Shown in pieces: positions 11,418-22,981 of a stretch of DNA of 64,000 nt. A model generated the notes under the pieces. It made no database searches. It was not told the DNA's origin and saw nothing but the letters and a program-made list of their open reading frames with translations. Position numbers and translations under genes: made by a program. Each line of letters opens with the position of its first letter. The first letter of the stretch is position 1. Origin of the DNA: Caenorhabditis elegans (lineage: Eukaryota > Nematoda > Chromadorea > Rhabditida > Rhabditidae); the NCBI RefSeq assembly GCF_000002985.6, contig NC_003281.10:7874001-7938000 (forward strand), read 5' to 3'.

Positions 11418-14400
11418 TCACTGGATATTGTTTGTAGTTGTTGATGAAGTTGATGGACCTGAAGATCCTGATGAAGTTCGTGTTCCAGAAGATGATGATT
11501 GAGAAGTCAACGGAGATGATGTCGACAACGATGTCATCATCGGTGCCACCACATCCACACAGTCATCATTATCCTCGCGACTGCCGTCGTGATTGCGTTT
11601 TCCTGGAAGAAACGCCTGATTTGGGTCCAGATGAGGCGACCAAGGCCTGAATATTAGAAAAAAACTAGCACAGGCCAAATCAGTTCAATTTTTTGACACT
11701 TTTTATTGTGTCGTTAATGATATAGAATTTACGTTATTTACCATATTCTGCATTCATTCCGAAAAATTTTAAAAGAATTTTCCCACGCTTTACTTACTTG
11801 GATTGTTTGTTGAAACAGTATTCAACGAAGAGGAAGATGTAGACGGCTGAGAAGATGTAGATGCAATAGTTGGTAAAAGTTGCCGGGATTCGTTGAGAAC
11901 TATGTCATTCCAATCGGTTCCAGCACGAACTTTCAAAAGGAATTGATCAAAATTTTCTTCGGAGAAATCTTAAATTAAACAATTATAATTTGTAGAAAAA
12001 AGTTGCAATTGAGAGAAAAAAAAACAAACCAGTGTATCTGTTACTCCAATAGTCCATAACTCGATTCCAATTGTCAATAAACACGTTAATACCAGGGCGA
12101 TCTGTGCTCTCATATCGAATAGTTGCAAAATAATCACTGATTCGTTTCATCTGAATTTTCATTCGCTCCACGTCACGGTCACACATACGATAGAACATTA
12201 TAAGATTTCGGTAGAGGTAACTGTCGACACTTTGAAGGATGAATCGAACAGCATTACCAGAGTCTGAAACTGGAGAGGCGTTAAAAATTGAACTGCTGGT
12301 AAAATTGTTTTAAAAGTTTTGTTAAGTTTTCGCTAGCTGAAAATTTTTTTATTTAGGAAAGTAGTGCAATTATTTTCAAATTTTTTTCAGAAAAAATGTT
12401 GTTTTGAAATCGATTAAATTTACCTAGATTTAACTGCGACAATGTTAAAAACGACTTGATGAGAGCAATTTCAATTTGCCGGAACGCCCAAACAACTTCC
12501 GCAAAATCATTACGGTCGTATCCAAATGGGAACGAAGTTGGAAGCTGATCGTTTTGAGACATAAATATTGCAAAAAATTGTTCGTTGTTCGCCAAATTCT
12601 CAGCGATGCCGTGTAGTTCTGAATTGCTGAGTCCAGTTCTTCCAACCAAATAATTGTCTCGAATGTGTGCTCTGATTTGAGCTTCAAACTCTGACGCAAC
12701 ATTTGTGGCAGTGGTTCGCCTGGCAAGTTGAGCAAAATCATGACGAGTAAGCCGTCCATAGGTGAGCTCAAGGAGAAATCCAAATATGCCAGGTGGACGA
12801 GGATTCGAAGAAGATTCCATATAATCTACGAGGTAGGTTAGTAGAGATGCAATTTGTCCGGGAATTAAAACTTCTTGCTCTAAATTGATTCCAGGTGGGA
12901 ATGGCGAGAAGGCTAATCTTGGATCTGCAGCTTCCTGCACTGGACTACGGTTCATTTGTTCACGAGGAGACGTTTCTGTAGATTGATTTACACTTGTTGT
13001 GTTCTGACTTGCGTTGCGAGTTGCACGACTGCCGGGAACACGAGAAATGTGTTCTTTAACCATTCTTAGCAGCTCTGTATGATTTGCTGCTTGATAACCA
13101 CTGATGTTGTTCATATCTAAATAATCACTACATTATTTTGCATAAAACTCCGTAAACTTACTCATAGTGAACAATGTATCAGCATCAATACAATGAGCAA
13201 GTAGACTTCGAATTGCTGTTTTGACAAAAGGCCGAAAGTCTTCCAAATTCCGGAAGGAAAGTAATCCAGACTGCGTTCTTCGAATCGAGTAATTGTAGTC
13301 CTCATCTTCATGATGAATTTGAATTGGTCGGCGTTCAATACTTGGAACTAAAGCCTAAAAAATAAGATTACAATATGTTCAGACTTGAAAAAGTACACCA
13401 GAGTACCGTAATTTTAAAATTTCGTTGTTGCGGAAATTTCATTTTCAGTTTTTTTTTTGATGATTTGTTAAAATTTATGTTTTTTGTTGCATTGTTTTTT
13501 TTTTAAAATAAATACATTTTTATCGAAAAACTATGGAAAATTGATGAAAACTCCACTGTAACGGACCTTTAAAATTACAGTACTCTTTAAAGACGCGTAC
13601 CTTTTTGCATATATGAAAAACTTGCCGTGTCGAACGCAGTGCCGTAATTTTGGAGCAAAAATCGCAAAATTTTGCGTTTGCTAATATATATAAACTTTTT
13701 CTACTATGCTTCTCAGTGAATATATTTTTAATTGAACTGTTTTTTGATGATTATTTGAGTTTTATATTTATCTCCTACCTGAATACGAGCCTCAAATTCT
13801 TGATCTGGTTGAAGTGACTGAAGTGTGAATCTGTCCCCATCAGCCATATGAGTAGGTGTCGCAAGTCTATTGATCTCACAGTGACGATTCGTGCAATTCA
13901 TAAATGGATCGATTGCCACCATTGGCTTTACATGCTGTGTTACTCTCACAGTCCGTCTTCTGGGATCGTTCAATGGAGTTGTTGGACCAGGTGTGACAAA
14001 TGGGCTTTGTCGTCTTGAATCAGCCAAATCACCGTTGAATGTTGCCGCCAGATGATCAATTCTTGCTCGAGCTACTCTCGCTGCTTGACGAGCCGCAATG
14101 GCAGCAGGACTTTCCACGTGACCCGGATTTTGAACATTTGGAGAATCGATATCCATTGATTCTTGACGTGTTGGAGATGATTGCACAGTTGCTGGGGCCG
14201 AAGTTGTTCTTGGAGTTGGAGCAGGTGGCGATGGAGTAGATCTGGCTGGTTGATCTGAACTTCCAGATAGATCGAACTCAAAAAGCCCTCGAGTTGTTGG
14301 AGTCGGTGAGACAACCTGACGGATCGGCCATCCAGGTGGCCCCGCAGATGTAGATGGAACGTTGGAAGAAGCCATCATCAATGGAAACCCGGCCGGTGCA

Positions 14401-17400
14401 AATGTGTGAGTTGTTGCAGTGAATGTCAGAGATATATGATTCGGACTTTCTGCCCTAGCAGCTGCAGCAGGATGAACAGTTTCTCTGACAGTTCTTCTAT
14501 TTGGTCGAGTGCCCAGGGGCAGTCTTCCAGCACGGATATCTGCAGCATCTTCTGAATTAAACGATGGTCCTGGTGGATTTTCAGAAGTTGATGGTGCTGA
14601 AGAGGTCGAAGGGATTCTTCCTCGATTTTCCAAAAATTGACGACGGTTTTGTCTTCTTTCTCTTATCGCTCTTAGATCACCACTTTGAGGTTGTGAAATA
14701 TCTGATGGAACTCGAACTATCATTGAATCAAACTCGTCGCTTTGGGACTCTTCTACACCATCCACAGACTCGTAATCGTTTCTCGAAGATGCAGTTTGAT
14801 TAGTAGGCATTATCAAACGAGCAACATGTGTTGGAAATTCTCCTCTTCCAAATAGTGACTTTATGCATTCCGCAATAGCTCTGACCAGAACTTCCTCGTC
14901 TCGAACCAGGGCCAACATCAAGTCTTTCGATTCATTCACGGTGTTTCCTGCCGAAGTTAGCATTTCCAATGCAATTGCAACACATTCTCTGAGCGTACAT
15001 AATGGCATATTCTGAATTCGGGTATCCCATGATTCATTATTGAAACGAGTCGTCAAGCTAGAAGCAATACGTTGAAGAGCTTCAGCACGATACCTTGAAG
15101 CAATATTCTTCGCGATTCTTTGAAGTTCATTGGGTTCAATTGCAACCGGGAATGGGGCAAGAGTTTCAGTTTCCGCACCACGTGCATCTGGTTGTACATT
15201 GAATCTATGAGTGGTAAATCTCCGACTTGTTCCGGGTTGCTGATCAGAACCGGGAGGCGGCAGAGTCTCCACTGGAACACTTGGTGCATCGCCCGTAGTT
15301 GCTACGAATCTACGTCCAGGTCTAGCTGTTACTCTAACTCTTCCACCTTCAATTCCTGGTTGCTGAGCAAATAAGTTCTCCACTTGCTCCTGCTGCGCTC
15401 TCAATACATCCTGTAGGCTTAAACCACTGATTGGATCGGTTGCTGCCATTAGATTTATGCTTCCACCTTGATTCATTTCTTGAGTGAGAACAAACTGTTG
15501 GGGTGTTGGGCGTGCTAGAATTTGTGGTCTTGGTTCAGCTATTCTTCTTGGTTCTTGTAAAACAACTTCCATATGAACACTCGGCGGATGATATGCGAGA
15601 TATGGATAGTCTCCATTATAACGTCCGCCAACATCAGACAACATTCTTGGTGGCTCAAAAATATGAGTGACCGGAATCGTTAACGGTTGTTCATCACTGC
15701 TTTGAAACTTGAATATAACAGTTGCAGGATGTGGAAATGGTACAGTGAGCACATTCACAGCGTACTGAGGTAAAATTCGTTGAGGGAAACTTGGAGTGAT
15801 AAAGGAAACATCCAAATCAGCAGTCAAATGTGTCATATGAGAAATTTGATGTCGCATTCGTTGAATGTAACAGTAGAACATGGAGAGAGCCTGATATCGG
15901 TAATCAACTTCAGTGGTTATATGATCTCTAATGAACTTGACTGCGCCCACTTCATTAAGATCATCCAGGAGATCTTCAAGACGTGTAAACCGTCGTTGTT
16001 GTTTTCTGAATTCACGCATAACTCCAATAACATCAATGTCAAGTGCATGTCTCATGTAAAAATGAGGGTTTCGAGGAGTTTCAGGATACTCTTGGATTTT
16101 AAGTGCACGGTATTCTTCGGTTTGATTCTTTCGGAAACGAATACGTTCTGAAAATTAGATAAAATGTATTGAAGAAAGAATTACAAAGCTTACCGAAATC
16201 CTTCATATGACTCAGCTCTGCCCACTGGTATTCCAAGTGTTTGACTATTTCATCCAATGCTTCAACTCGTTGGTTTCTTGCTTGTTGACTCAAATTCTGA
16301 TCAAACTGCCTAGTTTTAACCATTTCTAATACATGACGAGTTGCAGCAACAAGACCATCGTGCTCTTCGAGTTTGTCAATAAAACGTGACAAATGGTCAG
16401 TCCAGAGGCATAGAAAATCGAGTTTTTCAAGTGCAGGGGATGGAATATGTGGTGAGCTGAAACATGAAAAATGTATGCATGCAATCGTGGGAGTAGGGAT
16501 TACAATTTCCTCACGGATGGACTTTTTCAACAATTTCTATGAAACAAAAAACTCACACTGGAGGTAACTCAACTGACAGCGATGTACAGTTTTGATTCCA
16601 TTTCATCGAAACCCCGAGCCTGGTGGAGTCGGATAGAAATGATATATTGTTGATAGTTTCTCTGACAACTTGCTCAAAATGCTCCCTCGGACGGAAGATT
16701 AAGTCATCAGCAATATTGACTGTCCATTGAATCACATTCGGTTCCGACGGAAAAGTAACAGTTCTGAAAATTAAAGCATACATGACATCACATTTGACTT
16801 TTTTTTTAACTTACTGTGATGCAGCTTGTGGGCGATTCGGTGAGTTAGATGTGCCTCTGTACGGAACAGCTTTCTGTAAGACGCAATCTTCTGAAACTCG
16901 AGATGTAAGCACAGGTGTACCAGCAATTGATCCGGGAACACGAATTGGATGAACAACAGTGTGTTGTGTTTGAGATGGAGGCGTAGGAATTTCAACATTT
17001 CCAGGTATCATTCTTGCGAATGCTGGTGATTGGAATATAAACCCAGGTGGTGGTAGTCCAGGAATGGCGTTTATAATTCTTGGTCCTGCGACGCGGTCTG
17101 GCATCACGTTCGGACGATCATTTTCTCTGAAATTAATATTTAAAATTACTCCAAAAATACCATTATAAATTTTAAAACTAATAAGTCGAGCATTTTTTCA
17201 CAGAAAATTTTTTTTAATCCCTCACCCGCTCGGTCCTCTGTCAACGAGATGCACAGTTTGTCCATCAGAAATTCCGGCTGCTTGCACCGTTTGTGTTGAG
17301 TTCAAAACACGTCCACCAGCAATCACGCGTTGAAATCCTGATTGAATGTTCATTTCCCTACGTCCCAAATCAATAAGTGATTGAATCGTATCCTGAAATG

Positions 17401-17560
17401 TATTATATTGAATATAAATATAATAAAGTAATGTACTTACTTGAAGGCCGATCGTTACCGTAGCTTCACGATCATCCAATGTTTTAAGTGTAACCCGAAT
17501 GGTCGTCGGTAAATCGGGCTCCCCGTTTCCAGAAGCTTCTTGCTCCTGTGTCTCCGACAT
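11418..17560 (-). CDS. BAG6-like ubiquitin-domain, proline-rich chaperone-type protein
   Basis: Large protein (1653 codons in the preferred model) resembling mammalian BAG6/BAT3, which captures exposed hydrophobic segments, hands tail-anchored proteins to the GET pathway and sends mislocalised proteins to degradation. Exons: 17441-17560, 17226-17392, 16815-17126, 16557-16763, 16194-16456, 13779-16147, 13162-13354, 12424-13116, 12030-12263, 11794-11968 and 11418-11646. A ubiquitin-like domain occupies about residues 20-96 (TIRVTLKTLDDREATVTIGL ... RVLNSTQTVQAAGISDGQTV). A long Pro/Ser/Arg-rich middle follows, then a helical DUF-like region, and a Ser/Thr-rich tail containing KPWSPHLDP...FLPGKRN, similar to the conserved C-terminal motif of BAG6 (RPLSPDYL...KRRK). 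A trans-splice-type acceptor lies at about 17616. The exon-10 donor is ambiguous (see findings). Probably the locus ZK688.5. Confidence 0.87.
13399..13682. repeat. Palindromic repeat, family A copy 3 (degenerate)
   Basis: Lies in the BAG6-like intron 13355-13778. Left arm GAGTACCGTAATTTTAAAAT; right side CAGTGCCGTAATTTTGGAGC preceded by TACAGTACTCTTTAAAGACG. The arms are more diverged than in the other copies. Confidence 0.55.
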
Positions 17561-19770
17561 ATTTCAAGACAAGAATGACACTAGATCAACTGACTTTGTG
17601 ATATGAGAGACTGTTCTGAAAATTAGATATAAACATAAGCAGAAAAGATTAGAAATTAAAAAAAGAAATGAATAGTCAAAAATGTAGACTGTGATGATAG
17701 AGTATTCCACATTTCATATAAGATCATGCACATAATTAAGTGATGACTCAATATCAGGTTCCTCATACCAGGAAAAATATATTGGTTCAAGCATAAAACG
17801 GCTTACTAAAAAGTTAAATTTCTGGAAGATCTCTATGAAAATGATTAAGTTTCACTCATTTCCTCCCACTTCCTCCTGTTCATACAAAAAAAATCAGCAC
17901 CGGCACAGAAGAGGCGGAAAGCGAGAGGTAGCAAGAAAGTCAGAGAGAACATGAAACGCGTGCAGAGTCCTAAGAAGCAGAGAAAGCGGTGCCGACCACG
18001 GAGCGATTCACTCTCTCTCCACGCGGCTGTGGCCGTCCACCAGGGCCAATGGCTCGTAAGAGAAATAGAGAAACAGAGTAAGAACTAGAGACACAGAGAC
18101 ATGGTTTCTCTTTACTTCCAATCAAGTATGTCCTTTTTTCAAGCCGAATTGGAGGACGATCAATGTTACTCGATGTTTGAAGAAAAATAGTATTGAAACA
18201 TTAGAGATATTCTAGGGATGCTGAAAACTATATTTTTGATAACAAAGTTCAAGGCACAAACCAAGCAGGTCAATTTTTAAGTTATTTAGGTAGGAGGTGG
18301 AGACTTTTTGAAGAATTGATGATAAAATGCCAGTGAAACGTATAATTCGCGTCTTTTCCGCATCGAATTCTTCTGATTTCTAACTAATATTATCGAGACA
18401 AAATGTCAGGTGAGTGTGACTTTCTGGCACCACGGGCCTAACAACTAATCGATGCTATATGCGTGTTGAAAAACTGACAAATAAGTGAACGTGAACTTGG
18501 TCAGTATGTGGAAAGTATGACAAATGTAAATAGAATCCGTTCACTCTCTCATACATAAACTATTTTCTGAAATCTGAGCGCGTGTTCTAGCAATTTAGAC
18601 AAGCAACTATAGCAACTATAGTAACTCTATAGTATAGTAATATAGTATACTAATAGTAATTTGGGCAAATAAGTCAATAAAATTTGAGTTTTGTCTATTT
18701 TTGGGTGTCATTGAGCAATTAATCGGTTCAAATTGTATTCACAGACTTTCACTCGTCTTTAATACAACTAAAACACGAAAAAATATGAAAAATCACGAAA
18801 AAATACGAAAAATCGCCTAAAATTGCCGAAAAGCAAGAAATTACTGATTTGATTGTCCGAGAGGAGTACACACGAGGTGCGCTCATTTGCGCGCGGAATT
18901 ATAATTAGATGGACGAAGAGTATCATTTTCGCACCTTTGAAGGCTCATAACTTCCTTTAGAGAAATTTTTGTGATGTTTCGCTTTTACATATCGACTTGT
19001 ACGAGCATAGAGAGTGTTTTAAAGTATAGTCTCAAAGTCGACTACACCACCTTTAAACGATTATCAAGCACGGTTAGTAATTCTAAAACATCACAATTTT
19101 TAAATAACTGATGTTCATTACCAGTTTCGAGTTTTCAAACTTGTGACTAGGATAATAGTTTGATGTAAGTTATAAATATCTCGTAGCAAATACTACAATT
19201 ATTTTTCAAATGACTACTGTAGAGCTTGTGTCGATTTACGGGTTCGATTTTCGAAACGAATTTCTGCTCGAATTATGACAACTTTACCCCTGTTTCTTTA
19301 GTTGTTTCGTTTTTTTCGTGTTCTGTCATTTTTTTGTTATTTTAAAATGTCATCAATTAATAAATTACTTCCGTAAATCGACACCAGCTCTACAGTAGTC
19401 ATTGAAAGGATTACTGTAGTTTTCGCTGCGAAATATTTTGCGCGTCAAATATGTCCCGCAATACGCATTCTCAAAATTGTAATAGTAAAAGAGTATTTGC
19501 CGAATATGAAGAATAATATATTCTGATAATATTAAGAAATCTCTGCTTCTCTTTTCTTTAAAAAAAATGTCAAAAAATGGCAGACATAAACACGCTTTAC
19601 TGCGAATTTGTCTGCGTCTCTCATTTTTTTGGCTGCATTATTTCACTCCCTCGCATACACAATCATGGCTTCCCCGCAAAACATTTGTTTTATTCTAATT
19701 TTTGTGCATATCTTGTATTTTTCTTATTTAATAATTCTAAATTTGAAACAAAAAAAACTACATTTTAGAC
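17561..19770. other. Divergent intergenic region between the BAG6-like gene and FAHD1
   Basis: About 2.2 kb probably holding promoters for both directions. 17880-18060 is unusually GC- and purine-rich for this window (AAGCGGTGCCGACCACGGAG, CCACGCGGCTGTGGCC). 18604-18660 is a low-complexity CAACTATAG/ATAGTA stretch and 18771-18812 a short CGAAAAAATA tandem. 19204-19407 is an inverted repeat. No gene is supported; frames at 19577-19796 overlap the 5' region of FAHD1 and lack coding character. Confidence 0.55.
19204..19407. repeat. Inverted repeat with 37-base arms
   Basis: Arms 19204-19241 and 19371-19407 share ATGACTACTGTAGAGCT(T/G)GTGTCGATTTACGG in opposite orientation with one indel and one substitution. 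The centre of about 130 bases is AT-rich with diverged flanks. This arm sequence is of the type recurrent in Caenorhabditis genomes. Confidence 0.75.
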
Positions 19771-20507
19771 ATGTCTTCACTCGCTGGATTTCGTAACTTG
19801 GCAACAAAGATCGTTTGTGTCGGACGCAACTACAAAGATCACGCTTTAGAATTAGGAAATGCCATCCCAAAGAAACCAATGCTTTTTGTAAAAGTAATAT
19901 AATTTTTTTAAGAAGTGAAAAATAATTATAATTTCAGACTGTCAACTCATTCATAGTAGAAGGAGAACCAATTGTTGCACCACCCGGTTGCCAGAATCTG
20001 CATCAGGAAGTGGAATTAGGAGTTGTCATTAGTAAAAAAGCATCGGTAAGAGACAAAAATAGAATACTAGTACTAAAAAAACAACGATTCCAGCGTATTT
20101 CAAAATCAGATGCTATGGATTACATTGGAGGTTACACTGTCGCATTGGACATGACCGCCCGTGATTTCCAAGATGAAGCCAAAAAAGCTGGAGCTCCGTG
20201 GTTTCTAGCAAAATCGTTCGATGGATCTTGTCCAATCGGAGGATTTCTTCCGGTTTCGGATATTCCCAATCCACACGACGTGGAACTTTTCTGCAAAATA
20301 AACGGAAAAGATCAACAGAGATGTCGTACCGATGTGATGATCTTCGATATCCCAACCCTTTTGGAGTACACAACACAATTCTTCACATTAGAAGTTGGAG
20401 ATGTCGTTTTGACAGGAACACCAGCAGGAGTTACCAAGATTAATAGTGGAGATGTCATCGAATTTGGATTGACTGATAAATTGAATTCCAAATTTAATGT
20501 TCAGTAA
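19771..20507 (+). CDS. fahd-1: FAHD1-like acylpyruvase / oxaloacetate decarboxylase
   Basis: Fumarylacetoacetate-hydrolase-domain protein. Mammalian FAHD1 is a mitochondrial Mg2+-dependent enzyme that cleaves acylpyruvates and decarboxylates oxaloacetate. Exons 19771-19893, 19938-20045 and 20094-20507 give 214 codons, close to the human length (about 221). Characteristic motifs: [16 protein letters not shown], the metal-binding QEVELGVVI followed by [22 protein letters not shown], and the C-terminal [12 protein letters not shown] loop. The ATG follows a splice acceptor (TTTTAG at 19763-19768), as in trans-spliced worm mRNAs. A poly(A) signal AATAAA lies at 20606-20611, 28 bases before the start of the next same-strand gene. 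Corresponds to ZK688.3 by position. Confidence 0.95.
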
Positions 20508-20638
20508 ACGTTTATTTGATACAGTTGCTTCTTTGTAAATACAAATAGAATTTCGTTCATAAATAGAACACATTTTTACGTGTTTTCTAATGTTCAAATA
20601 ATTTCAATAAAACTATTTCTAAATTAAATTTTGAAACC

Positions 20639-21270
20639 ATGCATTCATCGAGAGAACACGAAAATCCAATTTATCATTCCGCCCTGAACGATGAACTTAC
20701 ATCTGTTTGCTACTGTTATAGGTGAGCAATAAAACGCACAAAAGGATTAAAATAATTACCTATTATGGAAGCGTAGAAATAATCCGCGGTCATTTGAAGA
20801 TGCTCCGCATTGTTAATTCGAACGTTGTCAATCAGTTTTGCCGAATCCGCCAGTTTTCAAGCATTTTTCGTATTCTTTAAATTATGTTTTCCTTTGTTTT
20901 TAATGATTTTCAACTTCACATGCAGTTTTATTTCCAAATACCTAACGAGACCAATGGTTCGGGGGGCGGAACATTTTAAATTGACCGTGGAGCAGGTTTC
21001 CACTTTAAACTCATTTTATGAAAATGCACACTCTGATCTTATTTAGAACCGTTCACTCTGTCTCCAATTTCTACATTTTCTCCAGTACCATTCTGCTTAC
21101 GTCAGCAGTAATTCTTGCAATATTTTTCTTTTTTGGCGATGGATTTTTCCGAGAAAAGTATCGCAGAGGTATGGTTTCTTATTTAGATTTAAAAATTATT
21201 GATTTTTGCAGAGTTCTCCACAAATTCCAAAGAAAAGGACGGAAACAAGAACTTGACCACTGTTGAATAA
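20639..21270 (+). CDS. 74-residue single-pass membrane protein, unknown
   Basis: Three exons, 20639-20721, 21086-21168 and 21212-21270, join in phase. The product has a 26-residue hydrophilic N-terminus, one strongly hydrophobic segment (TILLTSAVILAIFFFFGDGF), then a short charged tail ending in NLTTVE. No known domain was recognised. It starts 132 bases after FAHD1 on the same strand, spacing compatible with an operon, although no obvious acceptor lies immediately before the ATG. The stop codon overlaps a poly(A) signal (GAATAAATA, 21266-21271). The first intron carries part of a repeat related to the one at 46.6-46.85 kb. Confidence 0.65.
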
Positions 21271-21821
21271 ATATGTTTAAATTATAAATATATTTGCAAT
21301 ATCTACGATAGTTTCATTCTGTTTATTATAATTATTGCAAACAATCACATCATGTTGGAACTTGTCGTTACCGTACCTCTTCTTGTTCTTATACCACTTT
21401 CATGGGATGCGCATTTATACAGATGTGTCTCGCAGTTCGGAATTAGTTCGTCTTGAGTATTTAAAGGATTAAAAAATGTTCATTATGCAGCAAAATTGAA
21501 ATCAATGCGTTTTTTCAAAAATGCATTTAAAGGGATGGGACTCATTCATATATATGCTCATAAAGCTACAGGATAAAAACAGTAATGAGGACCGCTTTGG
21601 GAAGAAAAAGCCATTCAGAACTTTCAGAAAAGAGTGGCGGGTTTCAGTGAATACGGTAATTCATATTCGAAAAATCTTCACATTTTTGCTTATCATTCCT
21701 TTCTTTATGATTAAAAGTGAATTTGGAAAAGAAACAAATGGGTCATATCAATTATATAATTTCGATATTTTTATTTCAATCAAACTGGAGGATCTTGAAA
21801 AAGAGCCCGACGAGAGTTTCT
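21271..21821. other. Convergent 3' region, no gene seen
   Basis: 551 bases between the 74-residue membrane protein gene (+) and the four-span membrane protein gene (-), which face each other tail to tail. A plus frame at 21521-21937 overlaps the last exon of the minus gene and has no splice or compositional support. Confidence 0.5.
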
Positions 21822-22981
21822 CTACTTTTTTCCATCCTGACTCCAATTGTCATCCATACAGTCTAGTTGGGAATATCCAGGTGGGGGAGTCTCAGTGCAT
21901 CCGGACTTTGTGGTCAGGCTCTGTAGTGGAAACATGAAATATTTTCAAATAGATAAACACAACTAACCGAATACTTCGGCGGACTATCCACATCAATCAC
22001 AACGGGCTGCTCCTGTCCATTGAGTTCTATAAGGCGGTTAATAATTCTATTGTTCTGAGCAATAAGTTCTCGACGACGTCTTTCAGCAACAATCTGCAAG
22101 GATCACGAAAGTGATAATATTATTTCTGTGTACTATTACCCGTTTTTTGTCAAAATGAGCACAAAGATGAAGCACTGCCAACAAGCAAACTGAGTTGTAG
22201 ATCAGATACAAAATTGACAGAACGCACATTACAACTGGATCAATTCCAAATACACTATCTCCAAAATCATGAACTCCAAACAAATTGGCACCAATTACCA
22301 CAATAGTTTGACTCAGAATGATAATATTTGTAACTTTGATAATGATCTGAAAATGCTGAATTTCACAATAAGAGGGAAAGTAAAGAACCCACGAGAATCA
22401 CGGTATACGGTACGAAAATCTTTTCAATCTCTGAAACAACTGCCAGTAGACCAAATATTTGAGAAATGAGGTAAACGAAGAATATTCCAACCCAAACAGC
22501 TTTCACTGAAAATGCTATTTTAGCATCTTAAAATCCTCACCGTTACCTAGGTTTCTGGAACTTCAGCTAAAAGTTTATATTATCGCCGTCTACCAGCATG
22601 GACAATCAAATGAATCTATTCTAATTCAGCCGAATAGTCAGCTCGGTACCGGGAACTCACACTCATCGGAAATCCATTGAGTTGGATCTGGAGTTGGTTT
22701 CTGAAGATACATAAGTCCACTCAATCCGATACACCACGCAACCAAAAGATAGAGCTTATAGGCTGCAGAGCAAAGAAATATTCTCGAAAAACATTCCTGA
22801 CAAAACACATGGCAACCGTGAGATATTGATGACACACGTGGCAAATGCTGGTAATTGCGCGGAGGATTTCTAGTAAGTGATTGCTGACGGTAGGGAAGCT
22901 GAAAACTTTTTAAATTTTAGAAGCCGCTCCTTTGGAAACTAACGTTAAAGTTAAAATCCGCTTGCATCGAAGACGACATGA
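21822..22981 (-). CDS. Four-span membrane protein with PPxY tail motifs (LAPTM-like)
   Basis: Exons 22946-22981, 22661-22898, 22393-22505, 22140-22346, 21968-22093 and 21822-21920 give 272 codons. After a polar N-terminus of about 50 residues come four hydrophobic segments: around YKLYLLVAWCIGLSGLMYL, VWVGIFFVYLISQIFGLLAV, ILIIIKVTNIIILSQTIVVI and VLSILYLIYNSVCLLAVLHL. The C-terminal cytosolic tail carries SPPKYS and PPPGYSQL, two PPxY motifs that typically bind WW domains of Nedd4-type ubiquitin ligases. That combination recalls lysosomal LAPTM4/5 proteins, although direct homology is not proved from sequence inspection. A start at 22981 gives a basic-poor 12-residue first exon; an upstream exon is possible. 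Confidence 0.75.

Noticed and set aside
17955-18092. 45-codon basic open frame in the GC-rich block
   Set aside because: Could be a small coding exon with donor CTC|GTAAGA, but there is no matching downstream exon; treated as promoter-type sequence.
21521-21937. 138-codon plus-strand frame
   Set aside because: Overlaps the final coding exon of the minus-strand four-span gene, which has consistent splicing through six exons; the plus frame has no such support.
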